A stretch of 64,000 bases of DNA from Chenopodium formosanum. Lineage: Eukaryota > Streptophyta > Magnoliopsida > Caryophyllales > Amaranthaceae. The stretch covers positions 28,277,501-28,341,500 of the forward strand of contig CM044877.1 of NCBI GenBank assembly GCA_024500155.1, written 5' to 3'. The translations under genes were made by a program, and so were the position numbers. Numbering within the stretch: the first letter of the stretch is position 1; the number at the start of each line of letters is the position of its first letter. Under the pieces are notes generated by a model. It did no database searches and was not told where the DNA came from. It saw only the letters and a list, made by a program, of their open reading frames with translations. Of this stretch, positions 45,871 through 55,134 are shown piece after piece.

Positions 45871-45986
45871 ATAGGGACTGTTAAAAAATAACGGGGGGTA
45901 AAGGTGGGATTATTAAAAAGAATCCCAAATGTGGGATTATTAAACGCGGATGCTCAAAAGGTAGGATAATTCCCAGCAATTTTTCC
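45871..45986 (-). repeat. MULE-1 right terminal inverted repeat
   Basis: Inverted match to 39,303-39,417, with units GGTGGGATTATTAAA, TGTGGGATTATTAAA and GGTAGGATAATTCCC in plus-strand reading. Confidence 0.88.
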
Positions 45987-45995
45987 AATTATTTA

Positions 45996-46650
45996 AGCCC
46001 CACCTACCTATGACATTGTAGGATGGGTCATATTAACCAAAGCGCATCCATAAATTAAAAAAGGATGAAATCCTCTAATCTTCTGATTATAGGTCAGTCA
46101 ACATATGTGAATCGTGTTTGTTGGGTAAAATGTCCAAATTAAATCACCTTTTTAGTGGAAAGTGTGAAAGAGCCAATGATCTCTTAGGATTCATACATAC
46201 AAATAGTTGTGGGAAAATGAGCTCTAAGGCTAGAGGTAAGTTTAGCTATTTCATTATGAATACTTTTACTGACGATTTAAGTTATTATGATATAACAAAT
46301 CTACTAAATGAAGCAAAAGTCTAAATGCTTAGAAAAGTTCAAAGAATTGCAAAATTAACTTGGTAAAACAAGCAAATCTGATCATCCTTTGGTGAATATT
46401 TGAGCCAAGAATTCAATGATCATCTGCGGAATTGTAAAATTCTTTCAAATTAACTCCACTGAGAACGTCACAAACAAATGGTGTTTAAAAAGAAGAAATC
46501 AAACATTATTAGATATAGTTCGATTTATGTTGACTCTTGTTGATATACATATATCATTATGGGGATATGAATCATCTGCTCACATACTAAATAGCAGTCT
46601 GTCAAAAGTAGTAGAAAATACTCCATTTCAACCATATCCAAATCGTTAAC
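45996..46650 (+). pseudogene. Copia-F remnant, right part (GAG_pre-integrase and integrase)
   Basis: It continues the left part across the MULE: HCRMGHINQ near 46,020, then LLGKMSKLNHLFSGKCERAN (part of the integrase zinc region) near 46,117, ARGKFSYFI near 46,231, and LLDIVRFMLTLVDIHISLWG with AHILNSSLSKVVENTPFQ up to about 46,640. These are the Copia integrase core readings, with the catalytic residues partly lost. Reverse transcriptase and LTRs are not found. Confidence 0.75.
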
Positions 46651-48420
46651 AACCAACAACTTATCTAATCTAAACCAACTCGACTCTCAATTTTGATCTA
46701 ACTCATTTTTACCCGCTACTCAATTAATACTACTTGTTTAAAGCCCGTCTCAATTTTGACCCAACCTTTTTCAGCCCACTACTCGCTCAATAAACCGGAT
46801 TTGTTTAAGAATTAACTCAACTATAACCGGACCCATTCCTATGCATTATTATCTTATTTACCTAACTTGATAATGATCCGACCTGATTTTAACCCGATAC
46901 TCCCTCCGTTTTTAAATACTTGCTTTCTTTTTTTTTTTTTCCGGCCATTTTAAAATACTTGCTCCATTTCTTTATTTGGAAAACTTTTACAATGTTTAGT
47001 TTATTTCTCTCACCTAGTAGACCCAACACAAATAATATTTTATTAATTACATATTCTCTCTTTTAATTCTTTCAACTACTTTTGCTTTTTATAATTTTTT
47101 TTCTTTCCTCTTACCCCACTACCTCCATATTTTATTATTTTATTCAATTTCTCCTAAAACTCCATGCATAAAGAAGTGGAGCAAGTAATTAAAAATGGAG
47201 GGAGTATGATTTGGACCAAAACCTACTCCAAATTAGGCAAACTCATTTTCAAACCGACCCAGTTCCACCCAAATCAATAATGACCTGACTAGATTTTAAC
47301 CCGATATGATTTGACCAATACATACTTCAAATTAGGCAAACCCGTTTTCAAACCTATTATCCAGTTCCACCCAAACCGATAATGACTCGGTCTGATTTTA
47401 CGCGGTCTGTTTTGAATCGAAACCCTTCTTCAAACCGACCGATTATGAGCTGAATTGAAAATGATTTAACCTGATTTCACCCAATCTGTTTTGAATCGAA
47501 ACCCATCTTCAAACCCGTTTTCAAACCAAACAATTTCAACCTACCGATTGTTTTGAATCGAAACCCGTTTTCAAACCAAACTAATTTAACCCAAACTGAT
47601 TATGACCCGAACCGATTACTATTCGACCCAATTAGTCCCAAACCCAGATTGAAATGGCAATTAAAAGAACCAACCAAACCTAAGTCGACTCGCTAATCAT
47701 TTCAACCCGTTCTAACCCAAAATTAGTTTGATAAACCTAACTCAAAACTAGTTATATACTTCATATGTAATAATTAAATACTACCTCAGTAGTATTGATA
47801 ATCAACAATTTCAATGAGTACCGAGTAATGGCAATCTTGACCCAGACCCGATGACCTCACCCGGATTACTCGGCCCATGACCCAAAATTGACCTAAAAAA
47901 TCGACCTACTAAATGACTCGAAATCCAAAATTTACCCGATCTGAAAATGAAGATTGACCCGATCCAGACTCGACTTAAAGTTGACCCGACTCAAAATTGA
48001 CTCGAACAAACCCCACATCCAAAATTAACCTGAACTGATTTGATATCTGAAATGTCCCAAACTAAAATTATTTTTTAATTGAATTAAAAATGTCTAGTGC
48101 TAAAAATAACTCAAATTGTTCATCTTCGACTATAGCCAAGCTTATAAACTGAATTGATAGTTTTTATTATATCAATAACAAAATATAAAATTATTGATTT
48201 GAGCTTGATCCACAAATGGAACAACCCGAACATGACCTTACTTGATTTTGACTCGACTCGAAGATGACCTGATACATGATCCTAATTGATCCGACCCAAA
48301 TGTGTTAACGACCCTAAATTGACCTGGATCCTAATGACACATTTGTATATTTAACTAAAATACCCGTCTAAAATGATCTGGGTCAACAAGTCGGGTTAAC
48401 CGGGTCGGGTATATTTGAAG
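46651..48420. other. Degenerate CCGA-rich repetitive stretch upstream of RPL22
   Basis: This stretch is dominated by short imperfect iterations such as GACCCGA, AACCCGA, CAAACCGA and TTTTAACCCGAT, with no long period and no ORF. A MITE interrupts it at 46,900-47,204. Its edge lies within about 30 bp of the RPL22 promoter. Confidence 0.6.
46900..47204. mobile_element. Stowaway-type MITE
   Basis: A 305-bp element with ends CTCCCTCCGTTTTTAAATAC and, inverted, CTCCCTCCATTTTTAATTAC, flanked by TA on both sides (46,898-46,899 and 47,205-47,206). The terminal sequence and TA duplication are typical of Stowaway MITEs mobilised by mariner-type transposases. Confidence 0.88.
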
Positions 48421-48444
48421 TTTTGAACGCCCAATTCCCTCAAC

Positions 48445-48462
48445 TTATAAAAACCTAACCCT
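48445..48462 (+). promoter_or_regulatory. RPL22 TATA box and telo-box-like element
   Basis: TTATAAAAA (48,445-48,453) is followed by AAACCTAACCCTA, close to the AAACCCTAA telo box common in promoters of plant ribosomal protein genes. A pyrimidine-rich leader follows, and the start codon is about 160 bp downstream. Confidence 0.65.
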
Positions 48463-48508
48463 ACTTTTGTTCCTTCTTCTTATCTGGCCGCTCAGAGCTT
48501 CACTTCCG

Positions 48509-48578
48509 GTACTCTCCTTTTCTCTCCTCCCTCTCTTCAATCCTTGACCACCGCTTGTACTGACGCTTGTTATTGCAG
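48509..48578 (+). other. Possible 70-bp intron in the RPL22 5' leader
   Basis: GTACTCTCC at 48,509 and a pyrimidine-rich end TTGTTATTGCAG at 48,578 would make a short leader intron. The length is near the lower limit for plants, so this is tentative. The same frame is open from an ATG at 48,544, which splicing would remove. Confidence 0.4.
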
Positions 48579-48612
48579 ATCGACGAAAAAGCAGAAACCT
48601 AGGAGAGTAAGA

Positions 48613-50085
48613 ATGAGTCGAGGAGCAGCAGCAGGAGGTGCCAAGGGCAAGAAGAAGGGAGCTTCCTTCACCATCGACTGCGCTAAGCCTGTTGAAGACA
48701 AAATTATGGACATTGCTTCCCTTGAGAAGTTTCTTCAGGAGAGAATTAAGGTCGGTGGTAAGGCTGGTGCTCTCGGTGATTCCGTCACTGTTACTCGTGA
48801 GAAGAACAAGATCACTGTCAATTCCGATAGCAATTTCTCCAAGAGGTTTTTATTTTTTCTTCTTTTATTTTTACTATTGATTTTAATTTTTTTTTTTTTA
48901 ATTTTTTAATTTTGATATTGGTGAGGTTTTAGCCTTTTAGGGTTTTATGGTTTCGTTATTGTTAAACATGTTTAGATTTATACATATTTGAGAAGTTTTG
49001 AGCTAATATTCGAGCTAATTTTAACTTGATTTTATTTCAGGATTTATGCTATTGGTATGTTAGGAATTTTTTATCTACTTTTTGCATTTAATCTTATTAA
49101 GATAAATTGCTGAGAATATGCTGCTTTTTAAGCTTGCTGAATATATGCTGCATTTTAACTTATTAAGATTTGCTGAATATATGCAGCAGCGAGCCTGGTC
49201 ATTTAATTTAGGTTCATATCGTCAGCTGTACCATTTTTATACATCTTCCTTACAATGAGTTGTGTAATTGATGCTGGTGTGTTGCTGTTTTTCTTTTCTG
49301 TCTAGTTTAGCGGTTTGAAATGGAATTTTAGTATTGAGATAAATGAACTTGAAATATGGTTGATGTATTTCCTGCGAGTGTGCAACATCTTTTTATTCGT
49401 TTTTATGTAGATCACCTGCTATGTTGTATTACCTTGAACTTCTTCTTGACCCCTGTGCTTGGTATTTTATGAGTAACGTCGCCTTGTGCGGCTGTTTTCA
49501 ACTTCTTTCTAGGCCAGCTGTTTGAACTGTTTAAGTATTAAAATAAATGAACTCGAAAGAGGGTTGATGTATTCCTGTGAGCAGCAACGTTATATTCATT
49601 TTTTCCGGCCCTGTTGTATTACCTTGAACTTCCTCTTGACCCCTGTGCTTGGTATTTTATGAGTACGGGTGCTGCTCTTTTCGCCTTCTTTCTAACCCAG
49701 CTGTTTGAAATGGTGTTTGTATTGTGATAAATGAGCTTGAAAGATGTTTTTTTTTTATTATCTGTAACGAGTACGCATCACATTGCTTGAGTTGTTTTTG
49801 CATTCTTTTTAGGTCTGCTGTTGTAGAGTTTAGCTACACTTGAATGAACTTATTCTGTATTGTAAAAGCCTTTGTTATGAACCGTGATAGGTGTGTGTTT
49901 TAACTTTTGAGTAATCTTGGTTTGAATTTTTTATTCTCAGGTACTTAAAGTATTTGACAAAGAAATACTTGAAGAAGCACAATGTTAGGGATTGGCTTCG
50001 TGTCATTGCTTCTAACAAGGACCGTAATGTGTACGAGTTGAGGTACTTCAACATTGCCGAGAATGAGGCTGAAGAAGAAGATTAG
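48613..50085 (+). CDS. RPL22: 60S ribosomal protein L22 (eL22), two coding exons
   Basis: A structural protein of the large cytosolic ribosomal subunit. The coding sequence is 48,613-48,845 joined to 49,941-50,085, giving 125 residues, the usual plant length. Exon 1 opens MSRGAAAGGAKGKKKG, a basic tail, then FTIDCAKPVEDKIMDIASLE and the RNA-binding core with VTVTREKNKITVNSD. The GT at 48,846 and AG at 49,940 split an Arg codon (AG/G). Exon 2 reads YLKYLTKKYLKKHNVRDWLR and closes with an acidic tail, EAEEED. I start at 48,613 because MSRG is the conserved beginning; an in-frame ATG at 48,544 gives unlike sequence. The 1,095-bp intron holds an imperfect tandem duplication. No frameshift or stop is present, and a TATA and telo-box-like site lie upstream. 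It is the only clear host gene here. Confidence 0.95.
49347..49745 (+). repeat. Imperfect tandem duplication in the RPL22 intron
   Basis: Two units of about 200 bp (roughly 49,347-49,556 and 49,557-49,745) share TTGTATTACCTTGAACTTC, CTTGACCCCTGTGCTTGGTA and CAGCTGTTTGAA blocks. A third partial unit may begin near 49,300. Confidence 0.7.
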
Positions 50086-50448
50086 ATCTTTAGAAACAAG
50101 TTTTGAGCTATGGTGATTTTCCTTATGTGAGATCTTATCTTTTTTGGGAGTAAAAAATGACTATGCATTTGACACCTTATCACTTTGAGATATATTTTCA
50201 ACACATTTTTTTGGTTTTTATTTAGAATTATCTGCATGTCTTAAGTTTTAATTTCTGGAATCTCCCATCTGCGCCATTCTCTGTAGTTGGAGTTAATCGT
50301 CTAAAGCATGTGCTACTTCAGTAATGTCCCGTACGCAATGTAGCTTTGTTCTTAGAAAATTTACAGACAATATCACAAGTGTCCAATATATGCTTAATAT
50401 TATGTGAAAGAGGCAAGGAAAAATTGGGTATATCCGTATATGGCAATT
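50086..50448. other. RPL22 3' flank
   Basis: T-rich downstream sequence containing the 3' untranslated region. No perfect AATAAA was found near the stop. No other gene is seen. Confidence 0.5.
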
Positions 50449-50745
50449 ATGATTGACTTTCAAATAGCATATGGATGATTGTACCGGTGGAGTTTTGTGA
50501 GGCATGCCTTAATGGAGCTTGGCCTCCCCCAAGGCATGGTGGACTTAATTTTATGTATTGTGCAACTTGACTAGTCTTCAAATTCTTTGGAATGGAGAGC
50601 CAACTGGTAGTTTTACACCTGCACGAGGCATTCAACAAGGTCCCTTTCACTGTAGCTATGTGACTAGTACGGATAGGTTAGCCCATGTAATTTCAAGAGA
50701 CCCGAATTCATTCTGCAATAGCATTCCCCTATATTGCAAGCCATG
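50449..50745 (+). pseudogene. Relic of a LINE reverse transcriptase
   Basis: The reading YRWSFVRHALMELGLPQGMV near 50,480, then TSLQILWNGEPTGSFTPARG followed by IQQG and DRLAHVI, fits the L1-type reverse transcriptase segment around the GxxQG motif. One frameshift and several stops break it, and the catalytic YADD region is not visible. Only about 300 bp remain. Confidence 0.72.
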
Positions 50746-51126
50746 AGAATTCTCTTTTCCCTGAATATGTTTTGGAACATGTCTTTGTTGCTACACCATG
50801 TTTCCATTTTATATTTAACAAGGCCGTAAACTTCTCTTGGGAGAGCCGGACAGCCTTGTATTTTTTGGCTTTAATCCATTAGTAGCCCTTTTTTTTTTTG
50901 GTTATCAATGGTAGCCAACTAGCCATCAATGACGGAGGACAGTGTGTTAGGAGAGTGAAGTAGAAAACTTCAGAAATGAGGTAAAAAAAGTCTTTGACAA
51001 TTATCCCTATGTGTTACGGTGTTAACTCCTCTTTTCTTAACGGGGCCAGTGCATTATTACTACCTTCGTTTCTTATTATGTACGATCAAGGAATGTTTTA
51101 TATCTCACAAACAATATCCTTTGTTG
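50746..51126. other. Intergenic stretch, nothing recognised
   Basis: No motif or ORF of note. It ends with TGTTG at 51,122-51,126, the left flank of Copia-E. Confidence 0.5.
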
Positions 51127-51941
51127 TGTTGGGGTCTAGCCCACTTTAGAGCATAAGTTTCATGAACTTGTGCTACTTTATTTTGGCAGAAGCCCAAAAT
51201 ATTGTCTCATGTGTTAAGTCCATGTTGGACTTTTATTTAGTGGCTTCCTTTGGAAGCTTCACAAGTTTTTTTTGGTATCCTAAAGTCAACTAAAAGAGGG
51301 TGGCTGGTATAGCAAGATACACAAGAAAAATCAGAAGAAAAAAAAATAAAAATAAATAAATAAATAAAGGAAAGGAGAGACAAGGGTTTCAAAGAGGGCT
51401 TCTAGTTCGGTTTTTCAGGGACAACTTCTAGAAAACTGTCCGTTGCCGAAGATTCAACTGTTGGATCGTGCTGAAATTTTGACATCTTGTTGAGGACACA
51501 TAGTGCCTCTATTTGAACGGTTGGATCGTTGATTGAACCTCTGGTTCATCCAGAAACCTACGTTTTTGGTGATATCACTCACTTTTTCTCTTCTTCTTGC
51601 TAATCTCTTATTGTATGATGTTCTTTGGTGGGTTGCAATTGTTGTGAACATAATTGGGTTCATTTTGCCCTCAATTTTATCATAATAAGAGAAGAAGAAA
51701 GGGTGGATTCCTCACGTCCCGTGGTTTTTTACTCTTCGCATTAAAGGAGTTTTCCACGTAAAAATTCTGTGTGTTATTTGCTTTACAATTCTGTTTTATT
51801 GTTGCCAATTTTCTTTCCATATGGTTATTTGCTTGGTGAACTACTTTATTGATTATTTGTGGTGAATTGGGATTGTTGATCTTGGTTGATAGTCTTTGAG
51901 TTGATCCTTGTGGGTGTTGTGAGTACTACTCGGGTCCTACA
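51127..51941 (+). mobile_element. Copia-E 5' LTR
   Basis: 815 bp from TGTTGGGGTCTAGCCC to GGGTCCTACA. The primer-binding site follows at 51,944. The start is repeated at 61,890. Confidence 0.85.
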
Positions 51942-51943
51942 GT

Positions 51944-51955
51944 TGGTATCAGAGC
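51944..51955 (+). promoter_or_regulatory. Copia-E primer-binding site
   Basis: TGGTATCAGAGC, the standard Copia site complementary to initiator methionine tRNA, lies two bases after the LTR. Confidence 0.9.
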
Positions 51956-52469
51956 GAGATTTTATTTTTCGGTGGTTATGGAGTCTACTAGTAGTAGTAG
52001 TTCAATGGTTAAATTGACATCAACCAATTATTCCATTTGGCGACCGATGATGGAAGACTTGTTATATTGCAAAGACTTATATGACTGTAGACACCTAAAA
52101 ATGTCTCCCCAAAACCAAACCCGATGATGAACAACCTTTCACCGCCACTATTGGTCGGGTTCGGTATTTAATCCCGAGAGTGCTTAAAAAATCGTATTTA
52201 ATTAAATTCATGGATTAGTTTTGATGTTTGGTAAAAGCATAGTTTAAATTTCAGCCCAAACTTATTATTTAATTTTAGCCCAAACCTTTTTTATTTTATT
52301 GTTTTATTATTTATTTTTGGCCCAAACCTTTTATTTATTTTTATTTAATTATTTTCTTATTTTAGCCCAAATAATAATAAGTCAGAAAAGGCCCGAAATT
52401 ATCAATCGACACTTAAAATGCCGAATGAAATTAGGGTTAAAAATGTATTTAGACGGAAAAACAGGCTGG

Positions 52470-52735
52470 AAATTCCCGCGCCACGGCAGGTACCCACCGT
52501 GTCACGGGAATCCTTCCCGTCTGACGGTGGGATTTCCCGTGACACGGGAAGTCTGCCATGACACGGGACATTCCGTGTCTTTTCCGCGTAAACCCTTAAC
52601 GCGTTTTCTTTCCCGTTTTCTGAATATTTCCCGCGTCACACCAAAAATGTACCGTGTCACGAGAAAGTGTGTCGTCTGATGGTGGGACTTCCCGTGTCAC
52701 GGTACAGTTTTCCGTGTCACGGGATACTTTTTTAG
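52470..52735 (+). repeat. Array of CCGTGTCACGGGA-type palindromes in LTR-B copy 3
   Basis: At least six imperfect units in both orientations (CCGTGTCACGGGAA, CCCGTGACACGGGAAG, CCGTGTCACGAGAAAG, CCGTGTCACGGGATAC and others) lie within 265 bp, ending about 50 bp before the TATA box. Confidence 0.85.
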
Positions 52736-52816
52736 GGTTTTTATCATTTTAGGGTTCCGTGTGCTCTCTCAGCACATTTTCCCTATAAATACCCCCTCAT
52801 TTCTGATGTACGGGGC

Positions 52817-55134
52817 TGACAAGGGAATAAACGCGTCGTCAATTGTCTATCCCTAGATCAAATACAATTTATACAACCTAAACAAACCTAATACGAGTAT
52901 AAGGCAAGCATAGGGGTCGAACCACAGAGAACGGTAAACACCACCAAATGTTATCGGCAATTAAGCTAGTCCGGAATAGGGGATAAATAAACTAAAGTCT
53001 AAAAAGACTAAAACAAGAAATAAAACATTAAGGCACCAAGGGAAATGGGTAGGCGAAGTTGACGCTTGACCATACAATAACAAAGTAGCATATCAATGGT
53101 AAACTAAACATGCATGAATACCGAAGTAAAGGGTCCAATCTAGCCACCTTCCGGGGTCAATTGGCTTCTCCTAACATAGCCTCTATGTTTCCACATTAGA
53201 ACCATATACTAGGAGGTACTATTAAATAACAATCGATAGTAATGAATCTCAACTAAGTCAACTTCCGTTACTCGTTAGTAAAGACTCATCTTTGATCAAC
53301 TAACAATGTGCACTTGCAAGAAAGACCAAAGAATATCAAGCATGCAAAGACTTTAATCACCATTAACATAACCCCAACATTAAAAGCATGAACAATTAGC
53401 AACTATACCATCCCCACACCCTTGGCTAGATAACTACTCACAAATCATGTTGAAAACAATATCAATCATCAAATCAATAAGCATCAACATGATTAATAAG
53501 CAAAGAAGAAAAATAAAAGCAAATAAACAAAATCAAGAACAAAGGTAAAGAAAGAGAGTAAGAAATTGCTCATTAATTGAAGATGAAGGTCTACAAAGGA
53601 TTGAACAAGCTCCTTCTTCAAAATCCAAGTTCATTAATGAAGAAAACCTCACTTTCTCTCTTTACCAAAGAAGACTAATCCTATCCTAACCTAAAACTAA
53701 TTAGAGAGAAGAATAGATGATAGTTATTGCCTCCCCCCCTAATTACCCCAAAATTGGGTATTTATACTAAGCTAATAAAACTAGGAAAAATAGAAAAATA
53801 AAAGAAGGAGATAAAATAAAGAAAGAAAAGGAAAATAAAAAGAAAATAAAATAGAAAAGAAAACAAAAGAGAAAAGAAATAAGAAAAGGAAAAGGAAAAG
53901 AAAATAAAAATAAAAGAAAAAGAAAAAGGAAACCAAAACCCATCAATTCATCAGCTCCCCCCGATTTTCATTCATCACCATCACCACGCATCAAAATAAT
54001 CAATCATCACCGCTTATCATCATCATCTTCATCAAGCATCCAAGATCGTGGCCGTCTAATTTCCATTAAAACTCGCGTGCATAGCTCGTGAAATGGTTCG
54101 ATCGAACCGTGGGTTGGTGCGGCCGAACTACGGGGTTGGTTCGGTTGAACCATGGGTATGTTCGACCACTCCTCTTCGATTAACGAAACCCACAAAGTCT
54201 CTGTCTCGAACTTCGACCGAACCACCAACGGTCTGCCCGAACCCGATTGAAATCGAATTTGCTCTGATTTGGGGCTGTTGCTGTGCGAATTGGTGATGCG
54301 GGGTGATTGTGTTGCTGTGCGAATTGGTGATGCGGGGTGATTGTGTTGCTGTGCGAATTGGTGATGCGGGGTGATTGTGTTGCTGTGCGAATTGGTGATG
54401 CGGGGTGGTAATTGGTGGCTGAAGGTGAGGGTGAGCAGGGGTTGCGCGTGGTGTTTGGTTGTGGTCGTGTGAGGTGGTGAGAGCAGGGGGTAGTGGTGAG
54501 TGGCTGCGTGTTGGTAATTGGGTTGATTGGAGGTGGTGGTGTTACGGGGATGATTGGTGGTGTTGGTGGCAGCAGCTGGTGGTGTTTGATTGGTGGCAGC
54601 AGGGGAGAAGCAGAGGAGGCTGGATGAAGGGCTGCTGTGGTTGATGTGGTGGAGGATAAGGGGTAGCATGGGTTTGCTTGGCGTTTGACTCAACTTGGAA
54701 CCCGAACCCTCTTGACATAAAACCCGAACCCCTACACACAAAACCGAGGAGAAATCAAGACAAATAAGAATGAAATAAATAAATTAGGGAAAATAAAGTA
54801 AAATAGAAAAAGAGAAATAACACTAAACTAATAAAAATTAAATAAAACTATACAAGTAAAGAAAGTGAAATAAAATAGACTCAAAACTAATTAAAATAAA
54901 TGAAAGTAAATTAGAATACTTTCAAGGGAAAAATAAAGAACGAAATATAACAAATCAAAAGCAAATAAAATACGAAAATAAACTAATTCTAATAAAAACT
55001 ACGAAAAGAACTAAAACACGAAAAAATTACCAAAATAAACAAGAAACTTTATTAAAGAGAAAACAAGAGAAAGAAATGAAAATAAGATAAAATAAATACG
55101 AAAATGACTCTAAAACTACTCCCTAAGAGTGACA
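52817..55134 (-). mobile_element. LTR-G, nested LTR-like element
   Basis: On the minus strand it starts TGTCACTCTTAGGGAG and ends TTCCCTTGTCA. A TATA box (TATAAATACCC) is near 53,755-53,765, followed by a leader and, near the end, a GGTTCGACCCC segment typical of plant LTRs. Upstream of the TATA are TGGTTCGATCGAACC-type palindromes (54,090-54,240) and a GC-rich repeat-bearing part. Flanks GGGGC and TAAAT do not match, so boundaries are less certain. Confidence 0.55.
54277..54408. repeat. 34-bp tandem repeat, nearly four units
   Basis: Units begin GTTGCTGTGCGAATTGGTGA at 54,277, 54,311, 54,345 and 54,379 and are essentially identical. Because 34 is not a multiple of 3, the minus-strand reading changes frame at each unit, so a coding role is unlikely. 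Confidence 0.93.

Larger units (their letters stand above)
39303..45986 (+). mobile_element. MULE-1, large Mutator-like element with two genes
   Basis: The 6,684-bp element is flanked by AATTATTTA on both sides (39,294-39,302 and 45,987-45,995), an exact 9-bp TSD. Long terminal inverted repeats (about 115 bp) begin GGAAAAATTGCTGGGAAT. It contains a plus-strand transposase pseudogene and a convergent minus-strand GRF zinc-finger gene, and has been hit by a solo LTR-A and a second LTR. Removing it joins Copia-F reading LSPTYL to its GAG_pre segment, which confirms the boundaries. Without the inserts it would be about 4.1 kb. Confidence 0.9.

Noticed and set aside
48544..48612. Upstream ATG as the RPL22 start
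   Set aside because: It adds 23 residues unlike any L22 N-terminus and overlaps a probable leader intron; MSRG at 48,613 is the family start.
54007..54741. A 244-codon minus-strand frame, rich in Pro, His, Thr and Asn
   Set aside because: It spans a 34-bp tandem repeat that shifts frame each unit and lies inside an LTR. Composition follows from GGTGGT-type DNA, so I do not call a protein.
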